The notes: generated by a model not told the origin, from the sequence alone. DNA of 64,000 nt from Paraburkholderia susongensis (GCF_900177725.1 NZ_FXAT01000005.1:1-64000); one strand, 5' to 3'. Numbered from the stretch's first letter, positions 52,368 to 62,899 are shown. Program-made: numbers and translations.

Positions 52368-53249
52368 TCAGCGTTCGTAAAGTTTGAAGAGCGCCTGAGT
52401 GCCGTTACGCGTGAAGCCTTGCTCGGCAAGCTTCTGATACAGGCTGCGCACCAGATCCAGACCCGGCAGCTCACGCCCCATGTGAGCGGCTTCCTCATGC
52501 GCGATCCGCATGTCCTTGATGAAATGTTCGATAAAGAAGCCCGGCGCGAAATCGCCTTTCGCGATGCGCGGCCCCAGGTTGTTCAGCTGGAAACCGCCAG
52601 CCGCACCGCCACCGATCGCGCTCAACACGGTGTGCGGATCGAGTCCGGCGCTGTGCGCATAGGCCAGCCCTTCGCAGACACCCAGCATCGTCGATGCGAT
52701 CACGATCTGATTGCACAGCTTGGTGTGCTGACCCGCACCCGGTCCGCCTTGCAGCACGATGTTCGTGCCGAGGCAGCGCAGCATCGGTTCGACGCGCGCG
52801 AGTATGTCGCCCGCCCCGCCCACCATGATGGACAGCCGTCCTTCGCGGGCGCCGACATCGCCGCCCGATACCGGCGCGTCGAGCATGTGAACGCCGCGCG
52901 CCGCGGCGTGCGCGGCCAGCTCTTCGGCCAGTTGCGGACTCGAAGTCGTCATATCGATCAACACGGCATCGCGCCGCGCGTTCGCGATCAGACCGTCGTC
53001 GCCGAGATACAGCGCGCGCACGTCGTCGGGCATGCCGACGATCGTGATGACCACATCGGCTGCTTCGGCGAGCGCCTTCGGCGTGGCGTGCCAGCATGCG
53101 CCCGCTTCGATCAGCGGCTCGGCCTTCGCACGCGTACGGTTATAGACGTGCAACGGATAGCCCGCCGCGGCGAGGCGTGCCGCCATCGAGGCGCCCATGA
53201 TGCCGAGGCCGATAAAGCCGACGGCGGGTTTGCTTGCAGATTGATTCAT
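52368..53249 (-). CDS. 2-hydroxy-3-oxopropionate reductase/3-hydroxyisobutyrate dehydrogenase-like
   Basis: A 293-residue beta-hydroxyacid dehydrogenase. Seen: VGFIGLGIMGASMAARLAAA (Rossmann), LHVYNRTRAKAEPL, the substrate loop MLDAPVSGGDVGAREG, and GAGQHTKLCNQIVIAS with the catalytic Lys. It resembles tartronate semialdehyde reductase (GarR/GlxR) and 3-HIBADH. It lies between coxL and coxG, an unusual insertion, and a second member of the same superfamily ends the operon. Confidence 0.87.
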   Translation of the reverse strand: MNQSASKPAVGFIGLGIMGASMAARLAAAGYPLHVYNRTRAKAEPLIEAGACWHATPKALAEAADVVITIVGMPDDVRALYLGDDGLIANARRDAVLIDMTTSSPQLAEELAAHAAARGVHMLDAPVSGGDVGAREGRLSIMVGGAGDILARVEPMLRCLGTNIVLQGGPGAGQHTKLCNQIVIASTMLGVCEGLAYAHSAGLDPHTVLSAIGGGAAGGFQLNNLGPRIAKGDFAPGFFIEHFIKDMRIAHEEAAHMGRELPGLDLVRSLYQKLAEQGFTRNGTQALFKLYER

Positions 53250-53264
53250 GAGTGTTTGATCCGG

Positions 53265-55611
53265 TCAGAGTTTGTCGCGCAGCAGATCGCGCAACAGCAT
53301 GGGAGTCAGGGGGTGACGATCCGCCACCACGCCGAACGGCGCCAGCGCATCGTTCACTGCGTTGGTCAACGCACCGAGCGCGCCCATCACGCCGCCTTCG
53401 GCCATCCCCTTGATGCCCGCTGCCGTCGCGCGGCTAGGCGTGTGCAAAGGGATGATTTCGAAGTTGGGTAATTCGGTCGACGTGGCAATCAGGTAGTCGG
53501 CTAGCGAGCCGGTCACGTTCTGTCCCGTCTCGTCATAGCGCGTGTGCTCGAACAGCGCGCCGGACAGGCCCATCGCCACCGCGCCGTGCTGCTGCCCCGT
53601 CACCACGGTGGGATTGAGCAGCGTGCCGCAGTCTTCGGCGATCACGTAGCGCACGACATGGATCGCGCCGGTGGCCACGTCCAGCTCGATCTCGCAGCCA
53701 TGCGTCGAATTCGAGTAGGTCATCGGCGGCGGATCGTAGGCCAGGTGAAATTCGAGGCCGGGCGTGAGACCCGGTGGCAGCGACGTGGGGTCCATATAAG
53801 CGCGCCGGGCCACGTCGGCGAGCGTCAGACCAGCGTCGATCCACGCGTCGCCGCTGCGGCGTTCGATGCGCGCGTCGACGAGGCGAAGGGAGTCGCCATC
53901 GGGCAGTTCGAGACAACCGGCGGCGATGGCGAGCACCTTGCGGCGCGCATCGAGCGCGCACAGATAAAGCGCGCCGCCACCCGCCGTGCCGCTGCGGGCG
54001 CCGCGGCTGCCCATGCCGTAGGGCGCGATATCGGTGTGGCCCAGATGAATGTGCACGCTCGACGGATCCACACCCAGCCCTTCGGCCACCGCATTGGCCA
54101 TCGCGCTTTCATAGCCCTGCCCGCTCGGGCCGAGACCCACCGACGCGTTCACGACACCACTCGGCTCGATACGGATCCAGCTTGCCTCGTGTCCCGAGCC
54201 CGGAATGCCGGCCGATTTATAAAAGCGCGAACCGTATGTCGTCGGCTCGACCACGTTGCACAGGCCCAGCCCTAGATAGCGCCCGCTCGCCCTCGCCGCC
54301 TGCTGGCGCAAGCGGAACGCGTCGTAATCGAAGGCGTTCAGCACCGCTTCGAAGGTCTGCGACGGCGTGATGTCGGCCAGCAATTCGCCGGTAGCAGTGC
54401 GGTACGGCAGTTCCTCCGGCATCAACAGATTGCGGCGCCGCACTTCGACCGGATCCAGCTTCAGCTCGCGCGCGATCGCTTCGATCGTTCCTTCCATGAC
54501 CCAGCTGGTGATGGACATCGGCGCGCGCATCGGTGCGTTGCCACATTTGTGACTGAGCACGACCTTCACGTCGAACGCGTAGTGCTGCAACCGGTACGGT
54601 CCGCTCAACACCATCGCGACGACGCGCGCGAGGTAGTTCGCCGGAAAGAAGCAATACGCGCCGAAGTCTTCGCGGATCTCCAGATCGAGCGCGAGCAGCG
54701 TGCCGTGCTCGTCAACCGCGGCGCGCGTGCGGCAGAAGTCTTCACGCGAATTGGCCGCCGCGGTCAGATTCTCGAGACGGTCTTCGCGCCAGCGCACCGG
54801 CCGCTTCAGATGCCGCGCAAGTGCGGCAACGCTCAGCTCTTCGCGGTACAAGGCGATTTTCTGACCGAACGCTCCGCCGACGTCGGGTGAAATCACCGTC
54901 ACCTGCGATTCGCTGAGTCCGAGCCGTTGCGCCAGCTGCGTGCGCAGAGGATGCGGCACCTGGGTTCCGATGTGGAACGTCAGGTGCTCGCGCCCGGCGT
55001 CCCACACCGCCGCGCAGCCGCGCGTTTCGATTGGCACATGGGTCTGCCGCTGCTGCCGGAAAGTCGCTTCGATCACGCGATGAGCGTGCTCGCTCACGCC
55101 CTGCGGGTCGCCGTTCGAGTATGTCTGGTGCGATACGAGGTTGCCGGGCACCCCCGGGTCGACTTGCGCGGCACCGGCTTCGAGCGCCTGCCACATGTCG
55201 GTCACCACAGGCAAGGGCTCGAACTCGACCATCACCTGCTCCGCCGCGTCTTCGGCGAGATACCGGTCAGTTGCCACCACACATGCGACCAGGTCACCCT
55301 GAAAGCGTACGACCTCGGTCGGCATCGTCGTGAACTCGACCGGCAACAAGCCCTCGACCGGCGCGGCCACACGGATCGGCGTGGTCCACTGCGCGAGTTC
55401 CCTGCCGGTGACGACGGTCACGACACCAGGCATGCCGGCAGCCGTCGTGGTGTCCACTGAAACGATCCGCGCATGCGCATGCGGCGAGCGCACGAAGCTC
55501 ACGTGCAGCGCGCCCGCGATTTCGATATCGTCGAGATAACGGCCATAGCCCGTCAGCAGTCGATAGTCTTCCGTGCGCGGCACGGCCTTGTTGAGATAGC
55601 GAAACGTCGGC

Positions 55612-55619
<8 letters not shown>
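53265..55619 (-). CDS. Cox-type molybdenum hydroxylase large subunit
   Basis: A 784-residue xanthine-oxidase/CO-dehydrogenase-family molybdenum subunit. Seen: RTEDYRLLTGYGRYLDDIEI start, ISPDVGGAFGQKIALYREEL (Gln near Mo), and KGMAEGGVMGALGALTNAVN with the catalytic Glu. The active-site loop, AYRCSFR in true CO dehydrogenase and YRGAGR in most relatives, reads GNAPMRAPMSITS here, so this is not a CO dehydrogenase and the loop is unusual. The gene overlaps the 2Fe-2S subunit by 8 bases. Probable substrate is an organic compound, perhaps an aldehyde or hydroxylated aromatic. Confidence 0.9.
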
Positions 55620-56100
<481 letters not shown>

Positions 56101-56103
56101 GAC

Positions 56104-56979
56104 TCAATTCGAGCTCGTGTTGACCGATTGCGTCGCGCGTCGCAACGCGCGCGCCGTGAGTGCCTTGACGAGATCGCGCCGGTAAGCGGCGCTGATGTCC
56201 GGTTGATCGTACGGATCGATCGCGCCTGCCACCGCGTCGGCGATAGCAGCTAGCGTTGGCGCATCGGCGGGAGCGCCCATGAAGCCCGCGGCGAGTTCGT
56301 CCAGCACGAGCGGCGCGTCCGCCACGCCGCCGAGGCCGATGCGCAGGCTCGAGAACCGATTGCCACGAAGCATGGCGGTGAGTGCACAAGCCGCAATCGC
56401 GAAGTCGCCGTGCCGCCTGCTGAAGATTTCGAATGCGTGCCGCTCGCCCGGACGTGCGACCGGGAAATGCACGGTTCGAATGATTTCTTCAGCTGCGAGA
56501 TCGGTTGTCATCACCGAAATCAGGAACTCCGCGGCCGGCACCTGACGGCTGCCGGCCGGTCCGACGATATCGATACTCGCGCCCAGCGTGCTTGCGATGA
56601 GCGGCATCTGCGCCGCAGGGTCCGCGTGCGCGAGGCTGCCACCCAGCGTGCCGCGCTGGCGAATCGCGTAGTGGCCGATGGTCGCGGCCGCTTCCGCGAG
56701 CAGCGGGCAAGCGGCGCGTACTGTGCCGCTCGTGGCTACCTCGTGATGGCGCGTCATCGCGCCAATGGAAAGCAACTCACCCGCCAGCGTCACCTCGCTG
56801 AGTTGCGGCAATGCGTTGAGGTCGATCAGATGCGCCGGCTGCGCAAAGCGCATGTTCATCATCGGCGCGAGGCTTTGCCCTCCCGCGATGACCTTGGCGT
56901 CGAAGCCGTGCTGCGCGAGTAGCGACAGCGCATCTTCGAGCGTGCGAGGACGGTGATATGAAAATGCCGCGGGTTTCAT
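56104..56979 (-). CDS. FAD-binding medium subunit of the Cox-type hydroxylase
   Basis: A 291-residue FAD subunit (CoxM type): FSYHRPRTLEDALSLLAQHG, the FAD loops VIAGGQSLAPMMNMRF and QRGTLGGSLAHADPAAQMP. It is the first gene of the operon; the ATG at 56979 fits the family start. Two operator-like palindromes sit upstream at 57130-57143 and 57267-57290. Together with the next two genes it forms a complete three-subunit hydroxylase. Confidence 0.9.
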   Translation of the reverse strand: MKPAAFSYHRPRTLEDALSLLAQHGFDAKVIAGGQSLAPMMNMRFAQPAHLIDLNALPQLSEVTLAGELLSIGAMTRHHEVATSGTVRAACPLLAEAAATIGHYAIRQRGTLGGSLAHADPAAQMPLIASTLGASIDIVGPAGSRQVPAAEFLISVMTTDLAAEEIIRTVHFPVARPGERHAFEIFSRRHGDFAIAACALTAMLRGNRFSSLRIGLGGVADAPLVLDELAAGFMGAPADAPTLAAIADAVAGAIDPYDQPDISAAYRRDLVKALTARALRRATQSVNTSSN

Positions 56980-57129
56980 GTGCTCTGCGCCTTCAGGTTC
57001 ACGCCGCTCGCCCGGTGAAAAGGTGTGGACGGCGGCGGTTGATCGACGGAGCCACGCGTTGAACGAACGCGTCGCGTTCCGCTGATTCGACCCACTGTCG
57101 AGAAGCGAAGATAGCTCCAAAAATTTAAC

Positions 57130-57143
57130 TCGTCAATTGACGA
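57130..57143. promoter_or_regulatory. Operator candidate A of the Cox-type operon
   Basis: TCGTCAATTGACGA is a perfect 14-bp palindrome 150 bases upstream of the first operon gene. A variant (TCGTCAATCGACGA) recurs 142 bases further upstream. Two sites of this type could bind a GntR-type (FCD) dimer and loop the DNA. Confidence 0.6.
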
Positions 57144-57266
57144 CATGTGAATCATGGATGACAGTCAGCTTGTAGAAGCAGCAGGCATCCACCAGGTAAC
57201 TTTTTGTTTTTTATGGGGAAATGTCACGGTCTAAGCGGGTTGACCCGGTGACTTTACCGAAGAAGT

Positions 57267-57290
57267 TAAATCGTCAATCGACGAATTAAT
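57267..57290. promoter_or_regulatory. Operator candidate B of the Cox-type operon
   Basis: The 24-bp stretch has TTAA outer arms around TCGTC-AATC-GACGA, with 10 of 12 half-site positions symmetrical. It shares the TCGTCAAT core with site A. It lies 287 bases upstream of the first Cox-type gene and 118 bases from the end of the uronate-dehydrogenase-like gene. The rest of the 56980-57408 gap appears non-coding. Confidence 0.55.
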
Positions 57291-57408
57291 TATTTTCTAT
57301 TGGAGCCGGCGAGCTACGTCGCGGAGCATTGCGCACCGTCGCGGGGCATCGAATCGCCCGCCCGCCACCCGATCGTCGTGGTTTCGGGTTGAAGCGGTGT
57401 CTTCTCAC

Positions 57409-58215
57409 TCAATCGATCCGCGGCGGATCGCCGTCGAATTCGACCAGGCAGCCGAAGCCGCCGTGAAACAGCGCCTCGCGCGCATCCTCCGCCTTAGCCG
57501 TGCTCGCGATCTGCGCCGCGTACAGTTCGGCATCGTCTTGCGGCTCGTAGCCGAGATAGCGCACGTTGGCGTTGTCCCAGCGATTGCGCGCGTTATTGGA
57601 TACGCCATACACGAGCGCGAAGTGGAGCTCCGGATAGTCGATACAGCGGCGCGCCACCTGCACCATGTCGCGATGGCTGATCCAGGTGAAGAGGTGGCGC
57701 GGTACGGTCGGCCGGTTGTCCGGGCGGAACGAGCCGATCCGGATGCACGCCACCGACATGCCGTGCTTGTCCGCGTACATCCGGCCAAGCGCCTCGCCGA
57801 ACACCTTCGAGATGCCATAGCGGCTATCAGGACGCGGCGCGACGGTGTTGTCGAGCATCCGGTCGCGACGATGAAAACCCACCGCATGGTTCGAACTCGC
57901 GAACACCACGCGCTTGACGCCTGCTTGCCGCGCCGCTTCGAACACGTTGTAGCAACCCTCGATGTTCATATCGCGGATGCGCTCCCAGCGATCCTCGTCA
58001 GGAACGCCGGCGAGATGCACGACGACGTCGACACCTTCCATGATCGGCAGAAGCTCCTCGAGCCGCGTGATGTCCGCGGTCACGATTTCCTCGCCGGCCT
58101 GCGCTTGCGCCTGCGGCGCGATGTCCGCGAGACGCAGATCATAGTGGCCCTGGAAACCGGCGCGCAGCACACGTCCAATATGACCGGCCGCGCCGGTGAT
58201 CAGTACTCGAGTCAT
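57409..58215 (-). CDS. NAD-dependent epimerase/dehydratase, uronate-dehydrogenase-like
   Basis: A 268-residue extended SDR: VLITGAAGHIGRVLRAGF (cofactor loop), VVHLAGVPDEDRWE, VVFASSNHAVGFH (Ser), YGISKVFGEAL (Tyr/Lys). It matches uronate dehydrogenase (Udh), which oxidises D-galacturonate or D-glucuronate to the aldarolactone. Relatives with other sugar acids exist. The start at 58215 has AGAGG upstream. It follows a GntR regulator gene by 33 bases on the same strand. Confidence 0.85.
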   Translation of the reverse strand: MTRVLITGAAGHIGRVLRAGFQGHYDLRLADIAPQAQAQAGEEIVTADITRLEELLPIMEGVDVVVHLAGVPDEDRWERIRDMNIEGCYNVFEAARQAGVKRVVFASSNHAVGFHRRDRMLDNTVAPRPDSRYGISKVFGEALGRMYADKHGMSVACIRIGSFRPDNRPTVPRHLFTWISHRDMVQVARRCIDYPELHFALVYGVSNNARNRWDNANVRYLGYEPQDDAELYAAQIASTAKAEDAREALFHGGFGCLVEFDGDPPRID

Positions 58216-58248
58216 CAATGCCTCTTTCTGTGATTCAGGTAAATGCGG

Positions 58249-58992
58249 TTAATCGGTTGCACCTTTGCGTTCGGCGTACGCGGCCGAGCGCCGGTGGTAC
58301 GCTTCAAGATAGGCATCGCGCGCAGGCACCAGGTGCTCACGGCACAGTTTGATCAACGAGTCCCGGTCGCCCGTGCGCAGCGCCTCGATCATCTGGTGGT
58401 GGTCGGCGCGAGCCTTCTCCAGATACTGCGGAAACACGATCGATACCGAACGGATCGCATGCGTGCGGCGCTCATACTCGCGAATCGCCTCGGTTAGAAC
58501 CTGACTTTCCGACAACGCAAAAAACGCATGGTGAAAAGCCATGTTCGCGCGGAACACGCGCCGAAGATCGCCGGCGATAGCGGCTGCGTCATGCTCCGCC
58601 TGAATTGCCGTCAAGGCGTCGAGCGCCTCGCGGCTGACCGGAAAAACGATGCGCCTCGCCGCGTCGGCTTCCAGCAACTCGCGTAGCGCATACAGCTCGG
58701 TGACCTCGCGCGCCGTGAACGACTTGACCAGCGCGCCCACGTTCTTGCGGCGCTCGGCCAGGCCGCGCCGCTCCAGCTCCGCCAGCACCAGCCGGGCGAC
58801 GTGGCGCTTCAGATTGAAGCGCTCGCACAGATCGTCTTCCACGAGCCGTTCGCGAGGATGCAGAACGCCGAGGACGATCTCTTCCTCGAGCGCGTCCGCG
58901 ACGCCGCGCAGCGTCTCGTCGATATTGCGATCGCGTTCCGCCGGCTTCGCGGCAGGCGCATCGGAGCGTTGGGGCTTGGCAGCGTTGCTCAT
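58249..58992 (-). CDS. GntR-family regulator with FCD ligand domain
   Basis: A 247-residue GntR regulator of the FCD (VanR/FadR) subgroup. HTH: LEEEIVLGVLHPRERLVEDD then LCERFNLKRHVARLVLAELE. The FCD domain shows the FRANMAFHHAFFALSES metal-binding helix and DHHQMIEALRTGD. It is between the IlvD-like and Udh-like genes, so it is very likely the regulator of this sugar-acid island. ATAATCT at 59009-59015 upstream of its start matches one half of the palindrome at 60808-60823, which may be its operator. Confidence 0.87.
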   Translation of the reverse strand: MSNAAKPQRSDAPAAKPAERDRNIDETLRGVADALEEEIVLGVLHPRERLVEDDLCERFNLKRHVARLVLAELERRGLAERRKNVGALVKSFTAREVTELYALRELLEADAARRIVFPVSREALDALTAIQAEHDAAAIAGDLRRVFRANMAFHHAFFALSESQVLTEAIREYERRTHAIRSVSIVFPQYLEKARADHHQMIEALRTGDRDSLIKLCREHLVPARDAYLEAYHRRSAAYAERKGATD

Positions 58993-59045
58993 GAAAAAAG
59001 TACCCAAAATAATCTAAGCCGCGAGCCTATACGAAAATGCGGCCT

Positions 59046-60785
59046 TCAACCCTTGTTTCCATCGCCGGGAACGGTCGCGGTCATCCTGGCCGCCTGCAGG
59101 AAGTCAAAGTCGCAGCCCTCGTCGGCCTGCGTGATCGTCGTCAGGAACAGCTTGCGGTAGCCGCGCTGCTCGGGATCGGGCTGGCGCGCCGGCAAGGCCG
59201 CGAGGCGAGCGGCGATTTCCTCGTCGCCGAGGACCAGCTCGATGGTTCGCTTCGCCACGCTCAGGCGAATCCGGTCGCCGGTTTGCACGACCGCGAGGGG
59301 ACCGCCGATCGCCGCCTCCGGCGTGACGTGCAGGACCACCGTTCCGGACGCCGTGCCGCTCATGCGGCCGTCCGAAATGCGCACCATGTCCTTGACACCC
59401 TGGCGGCCAAGCTTGCGCGGGATCGGAATGTAGCCCGCCTCCGGCATGCCGGGTGCGCCGACCGGACCGATCCGCTTGAGCACGAGCACGTCGTGCGCTT
59501 CCACGTCCAGTTCCGGATCATCGATACGGCGAGCCAGATCCTCCGCGTCCTCGAACACGACAGCGCGGCCCTCGTGCTCCATCAGGCTGGCGCTTGCCGC
59601 TGACTGCTTGATGATCGCGCCGCCCGGCGCGAGATTGCCCCGCAGCACCGCGATACCGCCTTGCGGAAAGATCGGGCGGTCAAGCGGACGAACCACTTCC
59701 TGCGCGAAGCCCGGGGGCGCGGCATCCAGCTCCTCGCCGAGCGTACGACCGGTGACAGTGAGCGCGTCGAGATGCAGCAGCCCTTTGATCTCGCGCATGA
59801 CCGTGGTCAAACCGCCGGCGCGATGCAGGTCTTCCATGTAGTGCTGTCCCGACGGCTTCAAGTCGACCAGCACCGGTGTTTCACGCGCCATCCGGTCGAG
59901 CTGCTGCAGGTCGATGCGAATCCCGAGCCGGCCCGCGATGGCCGTCAGGTGAATGATGCCGTTGGTCGAGCCGCCGATGGCGAGCAGCACCCGCAGCGCG
60001 TTTTCGAATGCGTTGGGCGTGAGAATTTTCGCCGGACCGAGGTCCTGGCCGATCATCGCCACGGCCTGCGCGCCGGTGCGCTCCGCGATGCGGATGCGAT
60101 CGGCGGTGACGGCAGGCGCCGACGCACCGCCCGGCAGCATGATGCCCAAGGCTTCCGCGATGCACGCCATCGTGCTTGCGGTTCCCATCACCGAGCAGGT
60201 TCCGACCGTTGCGACGAGCTGATTGTTGACCGCTTCGATCTCGGCCGCGTCGATCTGGTCACCGCGAAAGCTCGCCCAGAAACGACGGCAGTCCGTACAG
60301 GCTCCCACCCGTTCACCGCGATGCGAGCCCGTGAGCATCGCGCCCGTCACCAGTTGAATGGCCGGCACGCCCGCCGCCGCCGCGCCCATCAACTGGGCCG
60401 GGACGGTCTTGTCGCAGCCGCCGATCAGCACCACCGCATCCATGGGCTGGGCCCGGATCATCTCCTCCGTGTCCATCGACATCAGATTGCGCAGGTACAT
60501 GCTGGTCGGGTGCGAAAAGCTCTCGGCAATCGAAATCGTCGGGAATTCGACCGGCAGCCCGCCAGCCAGCATCACCCCGCGTTTGACCGCCTCGATCAAC
60601 TGCGGCGCGTTGCCGTGGCACGGATTGTAGGCACTGCCCGTGTTCGCGATCGCCACGATGGGACGCGACAGCGCGTCGTCGGTGTAGCCCGCGCCCTTGA
60701 TGAACGCCTTGCGCAGAAACAGCGAAAAACCCTCGTCGCCATAGTTCGTCAGGCCCTGCCGCAAACCGCTTTTCTTGTCGCTCAT
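59046..60785 (-). CDS. IlvD/Edd family sugar-acid dehydratase
   Basis: A 579-residue dehydratase of the IlvD/Edd family. Seen: cluster-ligand cysteines in SAYNPCHGNAPQL, LIGGCDKTVPAQLMGAAAA and ATVGTCSVMGTAST, and the C-terminal IPIPRKLGRQGVKDMVRISD. This branch is closer to L-arabinonate/D-xylonate dehydratases than to dihydroxy-acid dehydratase for branched amino acids. An AAGGAA site precedes the ATG. It is divergent from the 2-hydroxyacid dehydrogenase gene with a 16-bp palindrome between them and upstream of the GntR gene. Confidence 0.88.
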   Translation of the reverse strand: MSDKKSGLRQGLTNYGDEGFSLFLRKAFIKGAGYTDDALSRPIVAIANTGSAYNPCHGNAPQLIEAVKRGVMLAGGLPVEFPTISIAESFSHPTSMYLRNLMSMDTEEMIRAQPMDAVVLIGGCDKTVPAQLMGAAAAGVPAIQLVTGAMLTGSHRGERVGACTDCRRFWASFRGDQIDAAEIEAVNNQLVATVGTCSVMGTASTMACIAEALGIMLPGGASAPAVTADRIRIAERTGAQAVAMIGQDLGPAKILTPNAFENALRVLLAIGGSTNGIIHLTAIAGRLGIRIDLQQLDRMARETPVLVDLKPSGQHYMEDLHRAGGLTTVMREIKGLLHLDALTVTGRTLGEELDAAPPGFAQEVVRPLDRPIFPQGGIAVLRGNLAPGGAIIKQSAASASLMEHEGRAVVFEDAEDLARRIDDPELDVEAHDVLVLKRIGPVGAPGMPEAGYIPIPRKLGRQGVKDMVRISDGRMSGTASGTVVLHVTPEAAIGGPLAVVQTGDRIRLSVAKRTIELVLGDEEIAARLAALPARQPDPEQRGYRKLFLTTITQADEGCDFDFLQAARMTATVPGDGNKG

Positions 60786-60807
60786 TGCTGTTCCTTGATT
60801 TTCGGTG

Positions 60808-60823
60808 AGATTATCAATAATCT
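60808..60823. promoter_or_regulatory. Palindromic operator in the divergent sugar-acid promoter
   Basis: AGATTAT-CA-ATAATCT is a perfect 16-bp palindrome 22 bases upstream of the dehydratase start, in the 144-base region shared with the divergent dehydrogenase gene. A half-copy ATAATCT lies ahead of gntR at 59009-59015, so the GntR protein is the leading candidate to bind it. Confidence 0.6.
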
Positions 60824-60929
60824 TGACGATGATGTTACCGATATTTATAGTCTGTTCGCAAGCAGTTCTTTTTTCGCGGTCGACGCCGCCTCTCCACTTT
60901 CTCTTCAAGCGCATTGCGCCGAGGTTTTC

Positions 60930-61928
60930 ATGAAGCATGTCGTGGCCTATCGTTCGTTGCCTCCAGCCGTGCTGGGGCTACTTCGTGAGCACTGTTCCGT
61001 CGAGCTGACCGACGTGTCTTCCGGCGACCTGGCGCCGTTCAAACGTGCGCTCGGCACGGCTCATGGCATGGTCGGCAACAATCTCAAGATTACGCCCGGG
61101 ATCCTCGATGCGGCGCCGTTGCTTCAGGTCGCCTCCACCATCTCGGCCGGCTTCGATGCGTTCGATGTGCCCGAACTCTCGCGCCGCGGCATCGTGCTCA
61201 CCAACACGCCGGAAGAAGTCACCGAAACCACCGCCGATCTCGTGTTCAGCCTGATCCTCGCGAGCGCCCGGCGCATTGCCGAACTCGCTGACTGGACGCG
61301 GCGCGGCCAATGGACACGTACGATCGGCGAGGCGCAATTCGGCGTCGACGTGCATCACAAAACGCTCGGAATCGTCGGACTCGGGCGCATTGGCAGCGCG
61401 GTTGCGAAGCGCGCCGCGCTCGGCTTCGGCATGGACGTGATCTATTCGAACCGCTCCCGCAACCCCGAAGCGGAGGAGCGCTACGGCGCGCAATGGCGGC
61501 CGCTTGCCGAACTGCTCGCGACTGCGGATTTCGTGTGCGTGCTGGTGCCGCTGTCGCCCGCCACCGAGCGCCTGATCGGCAGCGCCGAACTCGCTGCGAT
61601 GAAGCCATCGGCCATTCTCATCAACTGCGCTCGCGGACAGGTCGTCGACGAGGCCGCCCTCATCGCGCATCTGCGTGAAGGCCGCATTCTCGGCGCCGGT
61701 CTCGATGTGTTCGAACGCGAACCGGTGCCGCCCGACTCGCCGCTGCTGCAGTTGCCGAACGTCGTGGCGGTGCCGCATATCGGCTCCGCGACGCGACAGA
61801 CACGCGAGAACATGGCTATGCGCGCGGTGCGCAATCTCATCGATGCATTGGACGGTCGGCTCTCCTCGACCTGTGTCAATCCTGAAGCGCTCCACGCCCG
61901 CTCGCCCGCGCAACAGATCGCCGGCTGA
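60930..61928 (+). CDS. D-isomer-specific 2-hydroxyacid dehydrogenase (GhrB-like)
   Basis: A 332-residue NAD(P)-dependent dehydrogenase. Seen: VASTISAGFDAFDVPELSRR, TLGIVGLGRIGSAVAKRAAL (Rossmann), LINCARGQVVDEAALIAHL (Arg of the active site), GLDVFEREPVPPDSPLLQLP (Glu) and VAVPHIGSATRQTRENMAM (His). It resembles glyoxylate/hydroxypyruvate and 2-ketogluconate reductases (GhrB/TkrA). It opens a plus-strand pair with the DapA-like gene 41 bases on. Confidence 0.88.
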   Translation: MKHVVAYRSLPPAVLGLLREHCSVELTDVSSGDLAPFKRALGTAHGMVGNNLKITPGILDAAPLLQVASTISAGFDAFDVPELSRRGIVLTNTPEEVTETTADLVFSLILASARRIAELADWTRRGQWTRTIGEAQFGVDVHHKTLGIVGLGRIGSAVAKRAALGFGMDVIYSNRSRNPEAEERYGAQWRPLAELLATADFVCVLVPLSPATERLIGSAELAAMKPSAILINCARGQVVDEAALIAHLREGRILGAGLDVFEREPVPPDSPLLQLPNVVAVPHIGSATRQTRENMAMRAVRNLIDALDGRLSSTCVNPEALHARSPAQQIAG

Positions 61929-61969
61929 ATGGCGCGAAACACTCTCACCTCAATCACAAGGAACACGCG

Positions 61970-62899
61970 ATGACTTCAGTCAACCGGCCCCGCGGCGTCT
62001 ACTCGCCCGTGGTCACGCCGTTCACCAGAAACCTTCTTCCCGATCGCGACCGCTACGTCCGTCATTGCCGATGGCTTATCGAGCAGGACGTCGGGCTCGC
62101 TGTTTTCGGCACCAACTCGGAAGCCAATTCGCTCGCGGTCAGCGAGAAGATGAAACTGCTCGAAACACTCGTGGACGCGGACATTCCGCTCGATCGCCTG
62201 ATGCCGGGCACCGGCTGCTCGGCACTCACCGACACGGTCGAGCTGACGCGCCATGCGCTTTCGCTAGGGGTGAACCATGTGCTGATGCTGCCGCCGTTCT
62301 ACTACAAGGGCGTCACCGATGAAGGCCTGTTCCGCAGCTATGCGCAGATCATCGAGCGCGTGGGTTCAAACGCGCTGCGCATTTACCTGTATCACATCCC
62401 GCCCGTGACGCAGGTGCCGATCAGCCTCGCGCTCATCGAGCGGCTGCTCGCCGCTTTCCCAGGCGTGATCGCCGGCGTGAAGGACAGTTCAGGCGACTGG
62501 AGCAACACCCGGGCGATGCTCGAACGCTTCCAGCCGCAGGGCTTCGATGTGTTCGCCGGCAGTGAAAACTTCCTGCTGGCCACGATGCGCGCGGGTGGCG
62601 TCGGCTGTATCACGGCGACCGGCAACGTCAATCCGGCGGCGATCGTGCAGTTGTATCGCCACTGGCAATCGGCCGACGCCGATGCCCGTCAGGCGGAACT
62701 CGATGCGACGCGTGCGGTGTTCGCGCGGTTCCCGATGATTCCCGCGCTCAAGGCAGCGATCGGCGTGTACTCGAACGAGCCCGATTGGGGCGTCGTACGT
62801 CCTCCTCTCGTCGATCTGACGCCGGCGCAATGCGATGCGCTCGCCGGCGCGCTCCGCGAAAACGGCTTCTCGATGCCGGGGCTCGAAGTCAACGCCTGA
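61970..62899 (+). CDS. DapA-like dehydratase/aldolase (DHDPS superfamily)
   Basis: A 309-residue class I TIM-barrel enzyme. Seen: GVYSPVVTPFTRNLLPDRDR, FGTNSEANSLAVSEKMKLLE, HVLMLPPFYYKG, the Tyr in RIYLYHIPPVTQ, and the Schiff-base Lys in GVIAGVKDSSGDWSN. Members of this group act on 2-keto-3-deoxy sugar acids, as aldolases or as 5-dehydro-4-deoxyglucarate dehydratase. GAVFGTNSEA differs from the GTTGE of true DapA, so lysine biosynthesis is unlikely. Second gene of the plus-strand pair; a terminator follows. Confidence 0.87.
   Translation: MTSVNRPRGVYSPVVTPFTRNLLPDRDRYVRHCRWLIEQDVGLAVFGTNSEANSLAVSEKMKLLETLVDADIPLDRLMPGTGCSALTDTVELTRHALSLGVNHVLMLPPFYYKGVTDEGLFRSYAQIIERVGSNALRIYLYHIPPVTQVPISLALIERLLAAFPGVIAGVKDSSGDWSNTRAMLERFQPQGFDVFAGSENFLLATMRAGGVGCITATGNVNPAAIVQLYRHWQSADADARQAELDATRAVFARFPMIPALKAAIGVYSNEPDWGVVRPPLVDLTPAQCDALAGALRENGFSMPGLEVNA

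Noticed and set aside
51702..53471. Plus-strand frame of 589 codons opposite coxG and the GarR-like gene
   Set aside because: Antisense shadow of three recognised genes.
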